The notes: a model not told the origin generated them from the letters alone. A stretch of DNA of 64,000 nt from Pseudomonadota bacterium (GCA_021812385.1 JAKANO010000004.1:62001-126000), one strand, 5' to 3'. Positions 29,601 to 38,433 are shown, numbered from the stretch's first letter. Numbers and translations: made by a program.

Positions 29601-32600
29601 GTGAGTTTTTGAGTGCCGATGGTGAAGCCCACGCCGCCGGAGGAGAAGATGCCGGATTTCTTGGTCTGGGTGAAATGGGTTTCGCGGCTGTCGGTGAGGG
29701 CGGCGTCGAGCTTGACGTTGTCGCCGGCGTTCACGTCGACATTGTTGGTGGCAACGACGTTGGAGCCGGTGACCCTAACGTCGCCGCCGGCGGCGAGGTT
29801 GACGCTGTCGGCGGAGAGGTTGCTCACGGCGGCCGAGTCCTGATCCAGGGTGTCGCGCGTGGTGGTGGTCTTGCTGGACAGGAATCCTTTGCTCTTGCGC
29901 TGGTGCGCCTCGTCCAGCGCGACATTGTTGACGCCGTTGGTTACGTTGATGTCCTTGTTGGCGGCGATACTCAGCGCACCCTGACTACTGCTGATGTCGG
30001 AGGCGCGCAGGTTGACGTTGTTGCCGCCCGCGATCTGGATGTCGCCGCTGGTTTGGATGGTGCTGCCGGTTTCGGTGCGGCTGGCATCCTTGCGGAAGTT
30101 GGCGCCGTCCCAGACGATGGCCTGCTGGCTGGTTTCGATGACGGTGTTGAGGTTGACGTCGTTGCCGGCGACGAGGGTGGTGGCGGTGGCGGCCGTGGGG
30201 TTGCTCGCCAGCACGTTATTGAACACTTGCGCGCCGTCGAGGTTCAAGTCGCGGCTGGCGCTCGCCGTGAGTGTGCCGCCGTCGGTGACGTAGAGGGCCG
30301 CGACGCGCTCGATATTGGTGCGCGTGCCTTGGCTATTTGCGCTGTCGCGCGTGGTGGAGCGCACGTTGAGGTCGCGCCCGGCGCTGAGCGCCAAGTTATT
30401 GTTGCCCTGGATCACGCCGCCGAGATTGTTGAGGTCGTTGGCGGTATTGATGCGGGTATCGGCGGCTGCGATGCGTCCGCCCAGGTTGTTTACGGTATCG
30501 GCGGTGATGGCGGCGATGGAACGCCCGCCCAGGGTACCGCCGTTGAAGAGGTTGCCGCTGACGTTGAGATTGAGCGTATTGCCGGCGATGAGCGCGCCTG
30601 TGCCGTTCAGGTCGCCGTCCTTGACGCGCACATACACTTGCGGCACCAGGGCTTGCACATGGCTGCCGTCGGCCAGGGTGACGGTTTTTTCCACCAGCCA
30701 GACGATGTCGCTGGTGAGCGCGGCCATTTGTTCGGCGCTCAAGGCCACGCCCAGGCGCAGGTTCAGGCTGCTTGCGGAGGTGGCGCCGTTGTTCAGCAGG
30801 GCGCGGTATTGCGCCTCGTCGGCGGCATAGCCGTCGAGGAAACGCCGGCCGGTGAGCTGGGCGATTTGTTCGCGCACCAGGCGTTGTTCGTAGAAGCCGT
30901 CGCCCAGGCGCTTTTGCGAGTTGGCGGGGTCGAGGCTGAGTTGGGTTAGCAGGTAGTCGGAGGACAGGAATTGGCGCAGGTTGGTGAAGCGCGGGTCGGT
31001 CTCGATCAGATAGCCGTTGGGGGCGCCGGGGTTGGTGTTGAACAGGCTGTTGCCGGGCAGGGCGGTGTTGACGCCGATGCTGCGCACGTCGATCTTCGCG
31101 GCATTCGCAGTGCTATGGGTTTGGGGGATACTGACGATGGCGAGCGGCGAGATTTTCGTGCCGCTGCCGGTGGGCGCGGTGTTGCCTTGATACACGGCGG
31201 GGCCGACGCTGATGGCTTGAATCACCGGGGCGGGCGTATAGGCGGATGAGCTGACACCTTGGTCGTCGCGGCCTTTTTGATGGATGCGGTAAAAGTTGGT
31301 GGCGCTGCCGTTATCGGCAATCGTGCGATCCCCCGTCGCTTCGGTATTGGTCAGCGTGCCGATGTTGCCGGTGAGCGCGCCGCCGGCCTGGATGGTGCTC
31401 TTGTCGTTGAGCAGGGTGTCGGCGCTGATGTTGAGCGCGCCGCCGGCCAGTATCTGGCCTGGGGCGGTGGTGGCGATCTGGGTCTCGGTGGTGACGCGGT
31501 TGTAACTGTAACGAATGTAGTTGTCGCTAGTGCCTTCGGGCGTGATGGCTTGCATCAGGTCGTCCGTGGCGCCGTTGTTCTCATAGGCGGGTGTCGGTTC
31601 GGTGTAGCGATTGGGCGAGCCACTTAGTTGCAATTCGGTGATGGCTTCGCTGGAGACTTGGGCCACCTGGGTGCTGAAATGCTCGTTGGTGTTGTTGACG
31701 GTTTTGGCGGCGAGATCGAGGTTGCCTTGTGCTTCGATGCTGGCGCTGTTGTTGTTGAGCGTCTCGGCTTGGCCCGTGGCGTGGCGGTTGCCGTCCAAGC
31801 TGCCGCCGATGGCCATATCGCCGAGGCTGAAGAGCAGCGCGCCTTCGCGGTTGTTGATATTGGTGGCGCCGATGTCCAGGCGATCGCGCGCGGCGATAAC
31901 CGGCGATGCGCCATTCTCCGCTTCGTTGTTGAGGGTGGTGGCGCCGATGGAGACATGGTCGCCGTAAATGCGCCCAGTGCCGAGGTTGTCCAGCGTGATG
32001 GTGTCGATTGCCGTGTCCGTGCCGTCGATCAAGCCGCGATTGATGAGCGTATTGGGGGCGGTGGCGGTCAGTTGCACATGGGGTGCGCTGAGCGTGCCGC
32101 TGGCCTGGTTGGCGAGGGTGCTAGCCTTGAGGCTGAGCGTATCACCAGCGTCGAATGCGCCGTTGTTGTCCAGCGTGCCTTTGGTTTCCAGGTTGGCGTT
32201 GCCGTTGGCTTGAACCTTGCCGGTGTTCGTGAAGTCGGCATCGAGCTTGGCGTCGATATTACCCAGGCTCAACACTTGGCCGTCGCCGCTCAGGCTGTTG
32301 CTGTCGATGGTCAACAGATGACCGGCGATCAGCGTGCCTTGCGTGTTGGTGATCGCCAAGGTCTTGGCGGTGTTGGGATCGGTGAGGCTGACGTCATTGC
32401 CGGAGATCAGGCCTTGGCTGTTATCGATGCCGCCGCTGCCGGCAAGTGCCAGGGTGTTGTCGGCGAGGATGGAGCCGCTGCGGTTGTCGATCGTATTTGC
32501 GGAGACTTGCACGGCTTGGCCTTCGATGCCTTGATTCATGCCTTGGGTATTGGCGTTGATGACGCTGCCAGCGCTGATGGCAAGGCTGCTGCCGGAGCGC

Positions 32601-34330
32601 AACAGGCTTGATGTGTTGTCTAGAGAGCCGTTGCCGAGGCCGAGCGTGAGATTGCCTTGGGCCTGGATTTGGCCGCCTTGGTTATCCAGGCTCGTGCCAG
32701 TGAAGGCGATGGCTTGTGCGCTGCTGATCGCGCCGCCTTGGGTGTTGTCGATAGCGCTGCTGTTGGCGCTCAGATTGCCCAGGGTGCCGATGACGCCGCT
32801 GCTGTTGGTTAAATTGCCTGTATTCAGCGTCAACGTGCCTTGGCTGAAAATACCGCCGCTGCTGCCGGAATGCGTATTGGCGAGCGACTGGCCGTGGGTG
32901 TCGATGTTTGCCGCGCCGCCGGCCTGGATCAAGCCTTGATCGTTGTCGAGCGCGCCGCTTTGCATGTCGAGCGTGCCGCTGGCGGCAATGGTGCCTAGGG
33001 TGTTATCCAGGGATTGATGGTTGCTATTCAGGACGACGTTCTGTCCGCTGATGACGCCCGCGCTATTGTCGATTCTGCTGTTGGTGCTGTCGATGCGTTG
33101 CGCGGCTTCGATGTGGCCGGCGTTATTGGTCAGCAGCCCGTTGCTGCTGAGCGCCACACTGCCGCCGACCGAGCCGATGATGCCGCCGCTGTTGTCGATA
33201 CTCGCCGCGTTCAAGCCAACATCGCTCTGTGCAGCGATGGTGCCGCTGTTGCTGAGCTGGTTCTGAGTGGTGGCGTGTATTTGCTTGGTGCTGGTGATGG
33301 TGCCGCTGTTTTCAATTCGGCCATCCACGGTGACCACGACTTCGCCGGCGCTGGCGCCGATCTGCCCGGCGTTCTTCACGCCGACGCCGGCTTCGGTGCC
33401 GATCAGCGTGATCTTGCCGGCGTACATGCCGCCGAGTTGCGCCACATCAATGGCGAAGGCGGGCGCGGCGCCGATACTGGCTACGGGCGTGATTTGGCCG
33501 TGGTCGGCGCTGACTTGGTTGGCGCCGGCGGTGATCTTGAGTTCCTGGGCGAAGATGCCGGCGTTGACTTGCACCGCGCGCGCGATGATGTCTGTAAATC
33601 CGGCTTGGCTGGCGTCCAGGCCCGCGCCCTGGATGGTGACCGCGCCGCGCTGCACCAGGTAACCGTCCAAGCTGCCGCCGTTGAGGATGGGCGTGCCGGT
33701 GGTGAGCGTGGCGCGGTTGGCGTTGATAAAGCCGCAGCCATCGCAGGTGATACCCGATGGATTGGCGACGATGACTTGCGCGCGGTCGCCGCCGACCTCG
33801 ATGTATCCGCGCAATTGGCTGGGGTTGCTGGAGTTGACTTCGTTGAGGATGACGCGCGCCGTGCCGCCGACCAGATTGGGGTTGCCCACCACGTATCCGC
33901 CTAATTGCGTTTGCGTCGTGGTGTTGGCGTTGTTCAGGATCGCGCCTTGCTGCTGCACGTCGAATTGGCTGTAGGTATTGCGCGAGACGCCGGCCGCGCT
34001 GGGGGTCTGGATATTGACCAGCGGCACGCCGTTAGGTGCGCTCAGCACGGTGGGGCGCTGATTGCCCGGTGCAGATGCGTCGGGGATGATTTGCGCATGC
34101 GCGCCCTGTAGAAGCAGGGGCATGAGCAGCAGGCTGGCGCCACAGGCGAGCTGGGTTGCCAGCGGCAGCAGTTTCAATTTGGCGAACCGAACCTGTATCG
34201 CACCGCCTCGGGTAACGCCCAGGCTGTTGGCGGTGGAGCTTCCTTTTCCGTGAGCAGAGGCGATTTCCGCGACGGCCATTAATAAGCCACGTGCTTGGTT
34301 GAAGACGATGCGATATAGGTTCTTGTTCAT
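26612..34330 (-). CDS. cdiA: CdiA/FhaB-type filamentous haemagglutinin with C-terminal toxin
   Basis: A 2572-residue exoprotein of two-partner secretion, the stick and toxin of the CDI system. An extended signal peptide region (about 1-45, MNKNLYRIVFNQARG) precedes a signal sequence ending near residue 79. The TPS domain (about 82-330) carries NPNL (150-153), NPSGI (190-194) and a CDGCG pair of Cys. Long haemagglutinin repeats fill most of the rest, with a YPR-like middle around 1100-1250 and FHA-2-type repeats after it. The pre-toxin segment LANPVVCNQIGLTTAEVVSEGG (near 2380) is followed by a variable tip of about 100 residues ending GHIPISGNPKAGF, unassigned. Start ATG has AAGGAAAG upstream. 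Confidence 0.93.
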   Translation of the reverse strand: MNKNLYRIVFNQARGLLMAVAEIASAHGKGSSTANSLGVTRGGAIQVRFAKLKLLPLATQLACGASLLLMPLLLQGAHAQIIPDASAPGNQRPTVLSAPNGVPLVNIQTPSAAGVSRNTYSQFDVQQQGAILNNANTTTQTQLGGYVVGNPNLVGGTARVILNEVNSSNPSQLRGYIEVGGDRAQVIVANPSGITCDGCGFINANRATLTTGTPILNGGSLDGYLVQRGAVTIQGAGLDASQAGFTDIIARAVQVNAGIFAQELKITAGANQVSADHGQITPVASIGAAPAFAIDVAQLGGMYAGKITLIGTEAGVGVKNAGQIGASAGEVVVTVDGRIENSGTITSTKQIHATTQNQLSNSGTIAAQSDVGLNAASIDNSGGIIGSVGGSVALSSNGLLTNNAGHIEAAQRIDSTNSRIDNSAGVISGQNVVLNSNHQSLDNTLGTIAASGTLDMQSGALDNDQGLIQAGGAANIDTHGQSLANTHSGSSGGIFSQGTLTLNTGNLTNSSGVIGTLGNLSANSSAIDNTQGGAISSAQAIAFTGTSLDNQGGQIQAQGNLTLGLGNGSLDNTSSLLRSGSSLAISAGSVINANTQGMNQGIEGQAVQVSANTIDNRSGSILADNTLALAGSGGIDNSQGLISGNDVSLTDPNTAKTLAITNTQGTLIAGHLLTIDSNSLSGDGQVLSLGNIDAKLDADFTNTGKVQANGNANLETKGTLDNNGAFDAGDTLSLKASTLANQASGTLSAPHVQLTATAPNTLINRGLIDGTDTAIDTITLDNLGTGRIYGDHVSIGATTLNNEAENGASPVIAARDRLDIGATNINNREGALLFSLGDMAIGGSLDGNRHATGQAETLNNNSASIEAQGNLDLAAKTVNNTNEHFSTQVAQVSSEAITELQLSGSPNRYTEPTPAYENNGATDDLMQAITPEGTSDNYIRYSYNRVTTETQIATTAPGQILAGGALNISADTLLNDKSTIQAGGALTGNIGTLTNTEATGDRTIADNGSATNFYRIHQKGRDDQGVSSSAYTPAPVIQAISVGPAVYQGNTAPTGSGTKISPLAIVSIPQTHSTANAAKIDVRSIGVNTALPGNSLFNTNPGAPNGYLIETDPRFTNLRQFLSSDYLLTQLSLDPANSQKRLGDGFYEQRLVREQIAQLTGRRFLDGYAADEAQYRALLNNGATSASSLNLRLGVALSAEQMAALTSDIVWLVEKTVTLADGSHVQALVPQVYVRVKDGDLNGTGALIAGNTLNLNVSGNLFNGGTLGGRSIAAITADTVNNLGGRIAAADTRINTANDLNNLGGVIQGNNNLALSAGRDLNVRSTTRDSANSQGTRTNIERVAALYVTDGGTLTASASRDLNLDGAQVFNNVLASNPTAATATTLVAGNDVNLNTVIETSQQAIVWDGANFRKDASRTETGSTIQTSGDIQIAGGNNVNLRASDISSSQGALSIAANKDINVTNGVNNVALDEAHQRKSKGFLSSKTTTTRDTLDQDSAAVSNLSADSVNLAAGGDVRVTGSNVVATNNVDVNAGDNVKLDAALTDSRETHFTQTKKSGIFSSGGVGFTIGTQKLTVDQKGTSQTATSATVGSNQGNVNIQAGKDFTQTGSDVIAAQGDINVAAQKVDILAAQQNTQSTTETKFKQSGLTLAITSPVISAIQTAQQQSKAASDTKDGRLQLLAAANIALAGRNAVNAIEAGQNPVPTGNKNLDGTPETRDPNAAEQAGGVNLSISIGSSQSSSKTEQTSSTAQGSTVAAGNDIKLTATGAGADSNLTVQGSNLNAGRDIKLAADNDIKLLATQNTADQHSSNKSSSASVGVSVGTSGIGFTVAASAGKGRADGSDVTQVNTHVTAGNQVALASGQDTTLKGAVVSGKQVSAQVGGNLNVESLQDTSKFDSKQASIGASVTIGAGAGGSLNFSQSKINSDFASVTEQSGIRAGDGGFDVQVQGNTDLKGGAISSTQAAIDQNKNRFDSGTLTTSDIQNKADYKASAVGFSAGTSGNLGGALKPSGTSIGFGKDSGSASSATQAAISGIAGNKSARTGDKETGIQKIFDADKVQKEIDAHVLITQTFGKEAPKAAADFAQSRIVALSKQAQEAAKAGDLKTAQELLDEAEKWKEGGAYRAVLQAAVGGLGGGTSGALSAGATSLAAPLLNELQANVTQKLKDAGASDTVANLAGQTVSLATASGIGAVVGGGNIAGVAGGLNVDANNRQLHSVEIALIRKYAKLYAQKRNISEQDAERLLAQQAYRQVQLGAQGAWDQDAAQYLSGIAKLQPSPYLPNDPNFPTLGPGKLFSATTPDQKSNPLFYADTLATNVDFYQKNNLGTPTPQQIQAAVTRDTQIRDKARNQTLLATAAGVGIVSVGVAPSIVAACLANPVVCNQIGLTTAEVVSEGGIVGTGAAVGAKQVVNEVNAAKQTAKQTANKLDAIAIDKAPLNQPIIVTAKGVAITPETLAIQGTSKLVGDFTGLEGATIEEIISRVPANWKLAAQEKGFGIRFIDEFGVERIRLHGPSTNAPAGSNSSLGWTLRIHAPGTKNNYFDNFGKIVGPKANDGHIPISGNPKAGF
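28074..28810 (-). repeat. long direct repeat, cdiA copy
   Basis: The cdiA partner of the repeat at 25361-26100; both lie in the same orientation about 2.7 kb apart, so recombination would delete the present tip, its immunity gene and the scar, and attach the orphan tip in frame. Confidence 0.85.
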
Positions 34331-34366
34331 GCGCTTTCCTTACAAATAAAATTACCCTGCATAGCT

Positions 34367-34400
34367 TGGGTCAGGCGCGGCGTTTTGCGCCTAACCCAAT
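34367..34400 (-). promoter_or_regulatory. stable hairpin between the barrel gene and cdiA
   Basis: A 13-bp stem (34367-34379 with 34388-34400, one mismatch) around an 8-base loop lies between the barrel-protein stop and cdiA. No U-run follows on the minus strand, so it is not a simple terminator; it may stop partially, protect an RNA end or set the ratio of cdiA to upstream genes (inference). Confidence 0.55.
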
Positions 34401-34413
34401 AATTCCCAGCTCC

Positions 34414-35037
34414 TTAGAAACGGTAAGCGAGTTGCAATGCAGCTTCGGTCACGTTCGGTTCGCCATTGGATAAATTGGCCGATTCGCGACTGAAATCGAT
34501 CTGGCGCACCTCGAAACTTGCTTCGATATTGCGCGTGACGGCATAACCCACTCCGGCGCCATAGCCAAAGCCATTGGTGTTGACCGAGCTACGACCCAAT
34601 TGCGAGTCGGTGTATTCGCCGCGGGCGTTGTGGTAGCTGAATTTGGCATAGGCCTGCCATTGCGGCGCGAAGCGGTAGCCCGGCGCGACGAATACCGACC
34701 AGTGCGACTTGAGGCGCGCGGAGACGGTCTGGGCGCCGCCGTCGATGTAGGTAACGGTGCCGAAATCGGTCTTGTTCAAGGTGTAATTTACGCCGACGTT
34801 GGCGATCCAGTCGCCGGAAAGCGGGAGACCATAGGCGGCGAACACGTCGAAGCCGGTATCGTTCTTGGAACTGGAGCTGCCAGCCAGGAAGCCGCCGTAA
34901 TCGACCTCGTTATGCAGCGCCGCGAGCCGTACGCCAACGGCCGGACCGATGAAGTTGGCCTCTGCGGCTTGGCCGGCTGCGGCGGACAATGCGCCGATGA
35001 GGAGGAGGGCGAGTTGGCTGGTGTGCTGGTGCTTCAT
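34414..35037 (-). CDS. small outer-membrane beta-barrel protein within the CDI operon
   Basis: A 207-residue protein with a Sec signal peptide ending near AGQAAEA (about 25), amphipathic beta strands throughout and a C-terminal LAYRF, with the terminal Phe recognised by the BAM complex. This fits an eight-stranded OmpA/OmpW/Opa-like barrel. Its ATG at 35037 overlaps the cdiC stop (ATGA) and follows AAGGAAACAG, so it is coupled to cdiC. It sits between cdiC and cdiA, which is not the standard cdi gene order. It might help CdiA assembly, anchor it, or act as a receptor or protective surface protein; none of these is shown. Confidence 0.85.
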   Translation of the reverse strand: MKHQHTSQLALLLIGALSAAAGQAAEANFIGPAVGVRLAALHNEVDYGGFLAGSSSSKNDTGFDVFAAYGLPLSGDWIANVGVNYTLNKTDFGTVTYIDGGAQTVSARLKSHWSVFVAPGYRFAPQWQAYAKFSYHNARGEYTDSQLGRSSVNTNGFGYGAGVGYAVTRNIEASFEVRQIDFSRESANLSNGEPNVTEAALQLAYRF

Positions 35038-35615
35038 TTGCTGTTTCCTTCTGTGGTGGTTTGAAAAAAATCGTGTGGCTTGGTGTCGCTCGAAATATTC
35101 GTCGCGACCGGATGGGTTTGAAACCAGTGGCGCGCCTCTTCCGGAAGAACTGCCATGCCATGAAAGGTCTTGATGCGCAGGCCGCGTTCGTTGCCGCGGT
35201 GATAGAGCGCGCGTGCCTGCCAGGTCGGAAACAGGTGTCGTTCCAAGATGTGACGCATCATTCGGCTGTGGCCGAAGGGCGCGACCCAGTCGAGGATCCA
35301 CATGCGGTCGCCGCTGATCCAGTCTTGCTCGTTCATGCACACCGGCGCATTGCGCAGATAGCGGCTTTCCGCTTCCTGGTTCAGGTTTGCCCAGGACAGA
35401 AAAAAGACCGGCTTGCCTAATTGCGTGGCGAGCACGAACTGCCGGGTTTTGATGGCGGGCAGCAGCAAGGCGGAGAGGGTGTGCAAGGGCGCATCGCGGT
35501 GCGCCGGCGAGTGCATCCACAACCATACGGCGGAGCCGAGCGCTTCCGCTTCGTTGAAGCTCGCGCCGAAGCCGAAGATCGCGGGGGCCGTGATGTCCAG
35601 GGTGTCGATGCGCAT
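35034..35615 (-). CDS. cdiC: HlyC-type toxin-activating lysine acyltransferase (CdiC)
   Basis: Transfers a fatty acyl chain from acyl-ACP to lysine side chains of a secreted toxin. The 193-residue protein follows the HlyC pattern closely: LGSAVWLWMHSPAHR with catalytic-type His39, then LPAIKTRQF, FFLSWANLN, DWISGDRMW with Asp103, and DWVAPFG. Both catalytic positions known from HlyC are kept. It starts 3 bp after the cdiB stop and overlaps the barrel gene at its end. Its substrate is expected to be CdiA made three genes on, by analogy with cdiBCAI loci. Confidence 0.92.
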   Translation of the reverse strand: MRIDTLDITAPAIFGFGASFNEAEALGSAVWLWMHSPAHRDAPLHTLSALLLPAIKTRQFVLATQLGKPVFFLSWANLNQEAESRYLRNAPVCMNEQDWISGDRMWILDWVAPFGHSRMMRHILERHLFPTWQARALYHRGNERGLRIKTFHGMAVLPEEARHWFQTHPVATNISSDTKPHDFFQTTTEGNSK

Positions 35616-35618
35616 GGC

Positions 35619-37430
35619 TCAATACGTCCAACTCAGATTGAAGCCCGCCGTGGTGCCGGCAGTCCGGAAGCCATCGGGCTTGCTAATCGGTTGCCCTGCG
35701 AACACGTCGTAGGCGAATCCCTTGTAGCCGCCGCGCAGCCCAATCACGAATCCGGTCAGGCGCTTGCCCAAGAGCAAGGCGCTGGATGCGCCGTCCACTG
35801 CGCCATGGTCGAGGCCGAGATAGAGTTCCTGGCCGACAGGCGCTAGGACAAAACCCAATTCGTTACGCAGCAGCCAGCCGCTTTCGGCGGAGAGCACGCT
35901 CTCGCCGTCGAAGCCGCGCACGGTGTAGCGTCCGCCGATGGAGAAGCGGTCTTGCGGCGCCAAGCCGGTCTGGTTCCATTGGCCGCGCGCTTGGCCGGTA
36001 TAGCGCAGTTTCTGCGTGCCGATGGCAAAGGGAATGTTCAGCGCTACGTCGCCGCTGACGACGACCGGACGCGAGGCGCCGGGGCTGGTGCTTTCTTCCG
36101 GCGCGGCCAAGGCCTCGAACGCGCCGGTGCCGTGGCGATAAGCCAGGCTTGCATCCAGGGTGCTGGTGCCGAGAAATTCGCGGTGCGCCAGGCCGAGTTC
36201 GTAGCCGGCCGTGCGGCGGCGCTGGATCTCGATTTCGGTGTCTTCGATGAAGTTGCTGGATTTCTTGAAGTAGCCGCGCACGAAGCCGGTGGTCTTGCGC
36301 ACGCCGTCGCGGTACAGCACGCGCGACAGGCGCAATTCGTTGTCGTGGCTGACGCCGCTGAACAGCAAGTTTTGGCTCGCGGCGGCCACGGATTGGCGGT
36401 AGCCGTAATAGCTGCTGGTGAAGCCCAGCAGCCAGTAGCCGTAGGGCAGCGAGTAATGCACGTTATAACCGCGCGTGCCGCGCGCACCGGCATCGCCGCC
36501 GCCGAGGTCGTGGTTGAAGCTGGCGTAGAACAGATCGTTCAGGCGCAACGGGTTGTCGTAGGAGAGCGTGGCGTTGGCTTGGTATTTGCCGGTGGTTTTC
36601 GCGCCGCCATCGTCGGCGGACAGGGTGAGGCGCAGGGGGAAGGCTTGCTGATAGCGGATGATTACGTCGCTTTCGCCGGGTTGCGCGGTTTTTCCGTTCA
36701 AGGGGGCGTTGGATGGCGTGATCTGGAAATCCGCGTCGGCGCTCGGTGCGCGCTTGTAGTTTTCCAGGCCTTGTTCGATGTCGCGCAGATTGAGAATGTC
36801 GCCGGGCTTGAAGGGCAGCGCATTGCCCGGAACCGGCTTGCTCGAATCGAAGCGGATGTCGCGCACGCGGCCGGGGATGACGGTGAGGGTCAGTTCGCCG
36901 GTTTTCAGGTCTTGCGGGGCAACCAGTACGCGCGTGGTGATATAGCCTTGCGCGGCGATGGCGTCCTGTACGCGGGTCAGCACGAGATTGATGCCTTGCG
37001 TGCCCAGGCAGCGGCCCAGCGCCGGGTCGTCGCCGGCCAATACCGGTTCGAGTGCAAATTTAAAGCGCGCCGCTGAGTCGCCGGCCAATTGAATCAGTGT
37101 AATCGGGAAGCAGGGCGCTTCGCTCTGGGGAAAACGCTCGGCGGACGCGGGCGGGCGCGGCAAGCGCACATCCGGCGCCGGCTCTTGCTGTTTGCGCAGG
37201 AGTCGATCGCGTTCTTGCTGGCGCAATAATTCCTGCGCCGCCGCGTCCGGTACGTTGAGGGTTTGCGCGGCTAGCGGGAATGCGGCGAAGATCGCATGCA
37301 ATGCCAGTACCGCCGTTAACCGGCGGTAGGAAAAGCGGTGAAAAATCCTAAAAATTCGCGTGCAAATCAGCTGGGTGCGGGGATCAAGAACCAAACCATC
37401 CTCCCTGCCGAATATATCCATATTAATCAT
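35619..37430 (-). CDS. cdiB: CdiB/FhaC/ShlB two-partner-secretion transporter
   Basis: Outer-membrane TpsB pore that exports CdiA. The 603 residues include an unusually long N-terminal leader with the hydrophobic signal at about 38-55, a plug-like and Pro-rich segment, two POTRA domains (about 100-255; CLGTQGINLVLTRVQDAIAAQGY is typical) and a 16-strand barrel with the VRGF motif of the L6 loop (GGRYTVRGFDGES) and a final aromatic strand ending LSWTY. It is first in the operon cdiB-cdiC-barrel-cdiA-cdiI. Upstream DNA is A+T-rich; a TATAAT on the minus strand (37450-37455) lies so near ATG 37430 that a later start may be used. Confidence 0.94.
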   Translation of the reverse strand: MINMDIFGREDGLVLDPRTQLICTRIFRIFHRFSYRRLTAVLALHAIFAAFPLAAQTLNVPDAAAQELLRQQERDRLLRKQQEPAPDVRLPRPPASAERFPQSEAPCFPITLIQLAGDSAARFKFALEPVLAGDDPALGRCLGTQGINLVLTRVQDAIAAQGYITTRVLVAPQDLKTGELTLTVIPGRVRDIRFDSSKPVPGNALPFKPGDILNLRDIEQGLENYKRAPSADADFQITPSNAPLNGKTAQPGESDVIIRYQQAFPLRLTLSADDGGAKTTGKYQANATLSYDNPLRLNDLFYASFNHDLGGGDAGARGTRGYNVHYSLPYGYWLLGFTSSYYGYRQSVAAASQNLLFSGVSHDNELRLSRVLYRDGVRKTTGFVRGYFKKSSNFIEDTEIEIQRRRTAGYELGLAHREFLGTSTLDASLAYRHGTGAFEALAAPEESTSPGASRPVVVSGDVALNIPFAIGTQKLRYTGQARGQWNQTGLAPQDRFSIGGRYTVRGFDGESVLSAESGWLLRNELGFVLAPVGQELYLGLDHGAVDGASSALLLGKRLTGFVIGLRGGYKGFAYDVFAGQPISKPDGFRTAGTTAGFNLSWTY

Positions 37431-37670
37431 TATATAAACAACTACTTATATTATATTGAAATAAAAATTGCCCACGTCATTTCCATTTGCTTGGCGTTTG
37501 AGAGATTGAGCGCTGAAATGGAGTGCGATATGCCATTTGTTTAGTTGTTGCCGTATATGACCATGCCAAAACAATTTCTCACGGGCGGCATTCTATCCGC
37601 AAAATTATTTTTTTATTACAAAAAATTTAATAAAGCTTGAATTCCAACCGTAGGTAACTACTGTGAAGGT

Positions 37671-38300
37671 ATGCCATTCTTAGACCGCAATGAAGCCGCC
37701 GACCGCTTGGCCGAGCGGCTCAGTCCCTACCGTGGACAGCACCCGTTGGTGCTGGCGATTCCGCGCGGCGCGGTGCCGATGGCGCAACGCATTGCCAAAG
37801 CCTTGCAGGGCGAGGTGGATGTGGTGCTGGTGCGCAAGCTCGGTGCGCCTTTCAATGCCGAGTTCGCCATTGGTTCGGTGGACGAATCGGGTTGGACTTA
37901 TATCGGCGACTACGCCGCTTCGGCAGGCGCTACGCCGGAGTACATCGAAGCGGAAAAAAACCGCCAGATGGAAACCATGCGCAGCCGCCGCGCCCAATAC
38001 ACGCCGATCCGGCCGCCGATCGATCCGGCCGGCCGCATCGTAATCGTGGTGGACGATGGCTTGGCTACCGGCGCCACCATGATCTCCGCGCTCCATGCAC
38101 TGAAATCCAAAGCCCCGGCCAAGTTGATCTGCGCCGTGCCGGTCGCACCGCCCGATACCATCGATAAAGTCGCGGGCTATTGCGATGAAGTGGTGTGTTT
38201 GGAAACGCCGTTTGATTTCCGTGCGGTGGGGCAGTTCTATCGCTATTTCCCGCAGGTGGAAGACGAAGAAGTGATCGAAATTCTGCGTCAGGCAGTTTAA
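37671..38300 (+). CDS. phosphoribosyltransferase-family protein
   Basis: A 209-residue type I phosphoribosyltransferase fold with the PRPP-binding motif VVDDGLATGATM (126-137) and the early IPRGAVPMA loop. Substrate is not evident; stand-alone members of this family are often annotated only at fold level. It is divergent from cdiB across a 240-bp A+T-rich region and marks the return to ordinary genome. Confidence 0.85.
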   Translation: MPFLDRNEAADRLAERLSPYRGQHPLVLAIPRGAVPMAQRIAKALQGEVDVVLVRKLGAPFNAEFAIGSVDESGWTYIGDYAASAGATPEYIEAEKNRQMETMRSRRAQYTPIRPPIDPAGRIVIVVDDGLATGATMISALHALKSKAPAKLICAVPVAPPDTIDKVAGYCDEVVCLETPFDFRAVGQFYRYFPQVEDEEVIEILRQAV

Positions 38301-38325
38301 ACAGCCTAAAAAGCGTAGTTCATTC

Positions 38326-38433
38326 ACCGCCAAGGCGCCAAAAACGCCAAGATAAAACCATGAGGGTGCGAGTCAAACACTCTGCGTTGTGTCTCTAGAC
38401 TTTACGCCATAACGATTTGCCTTGCTTGGCGGT
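38326..38433. repeat. palindromic intergenic repeat, element 1
   Basis: ACCGCCAAG (38326-38334) and CTTGGCGGT (38425-38433) form the ends; internal GCGCC and CGCCAAGA motifs match the outer arms of element 3. It lies between the phosphoribosyltransferase and the HlyD-type gene stops. Confidence 0.6.

Noticed and set aside
28475..30949. Plus-strand open frame of 824 codons inside cdiA
   Set aside because: It is the antisense shadow of GC-rich haemagglutinin repeats (Gly/Val/Ala/Asp-only content); cdiA on the minus strand has signal peptide, TPS domain and motifs.
35952..37076. Plus-strand open frame of 374 codons inside cdiB
   Set aside because: Low-complexity shadow frame opposite a clear TpsB transporter.
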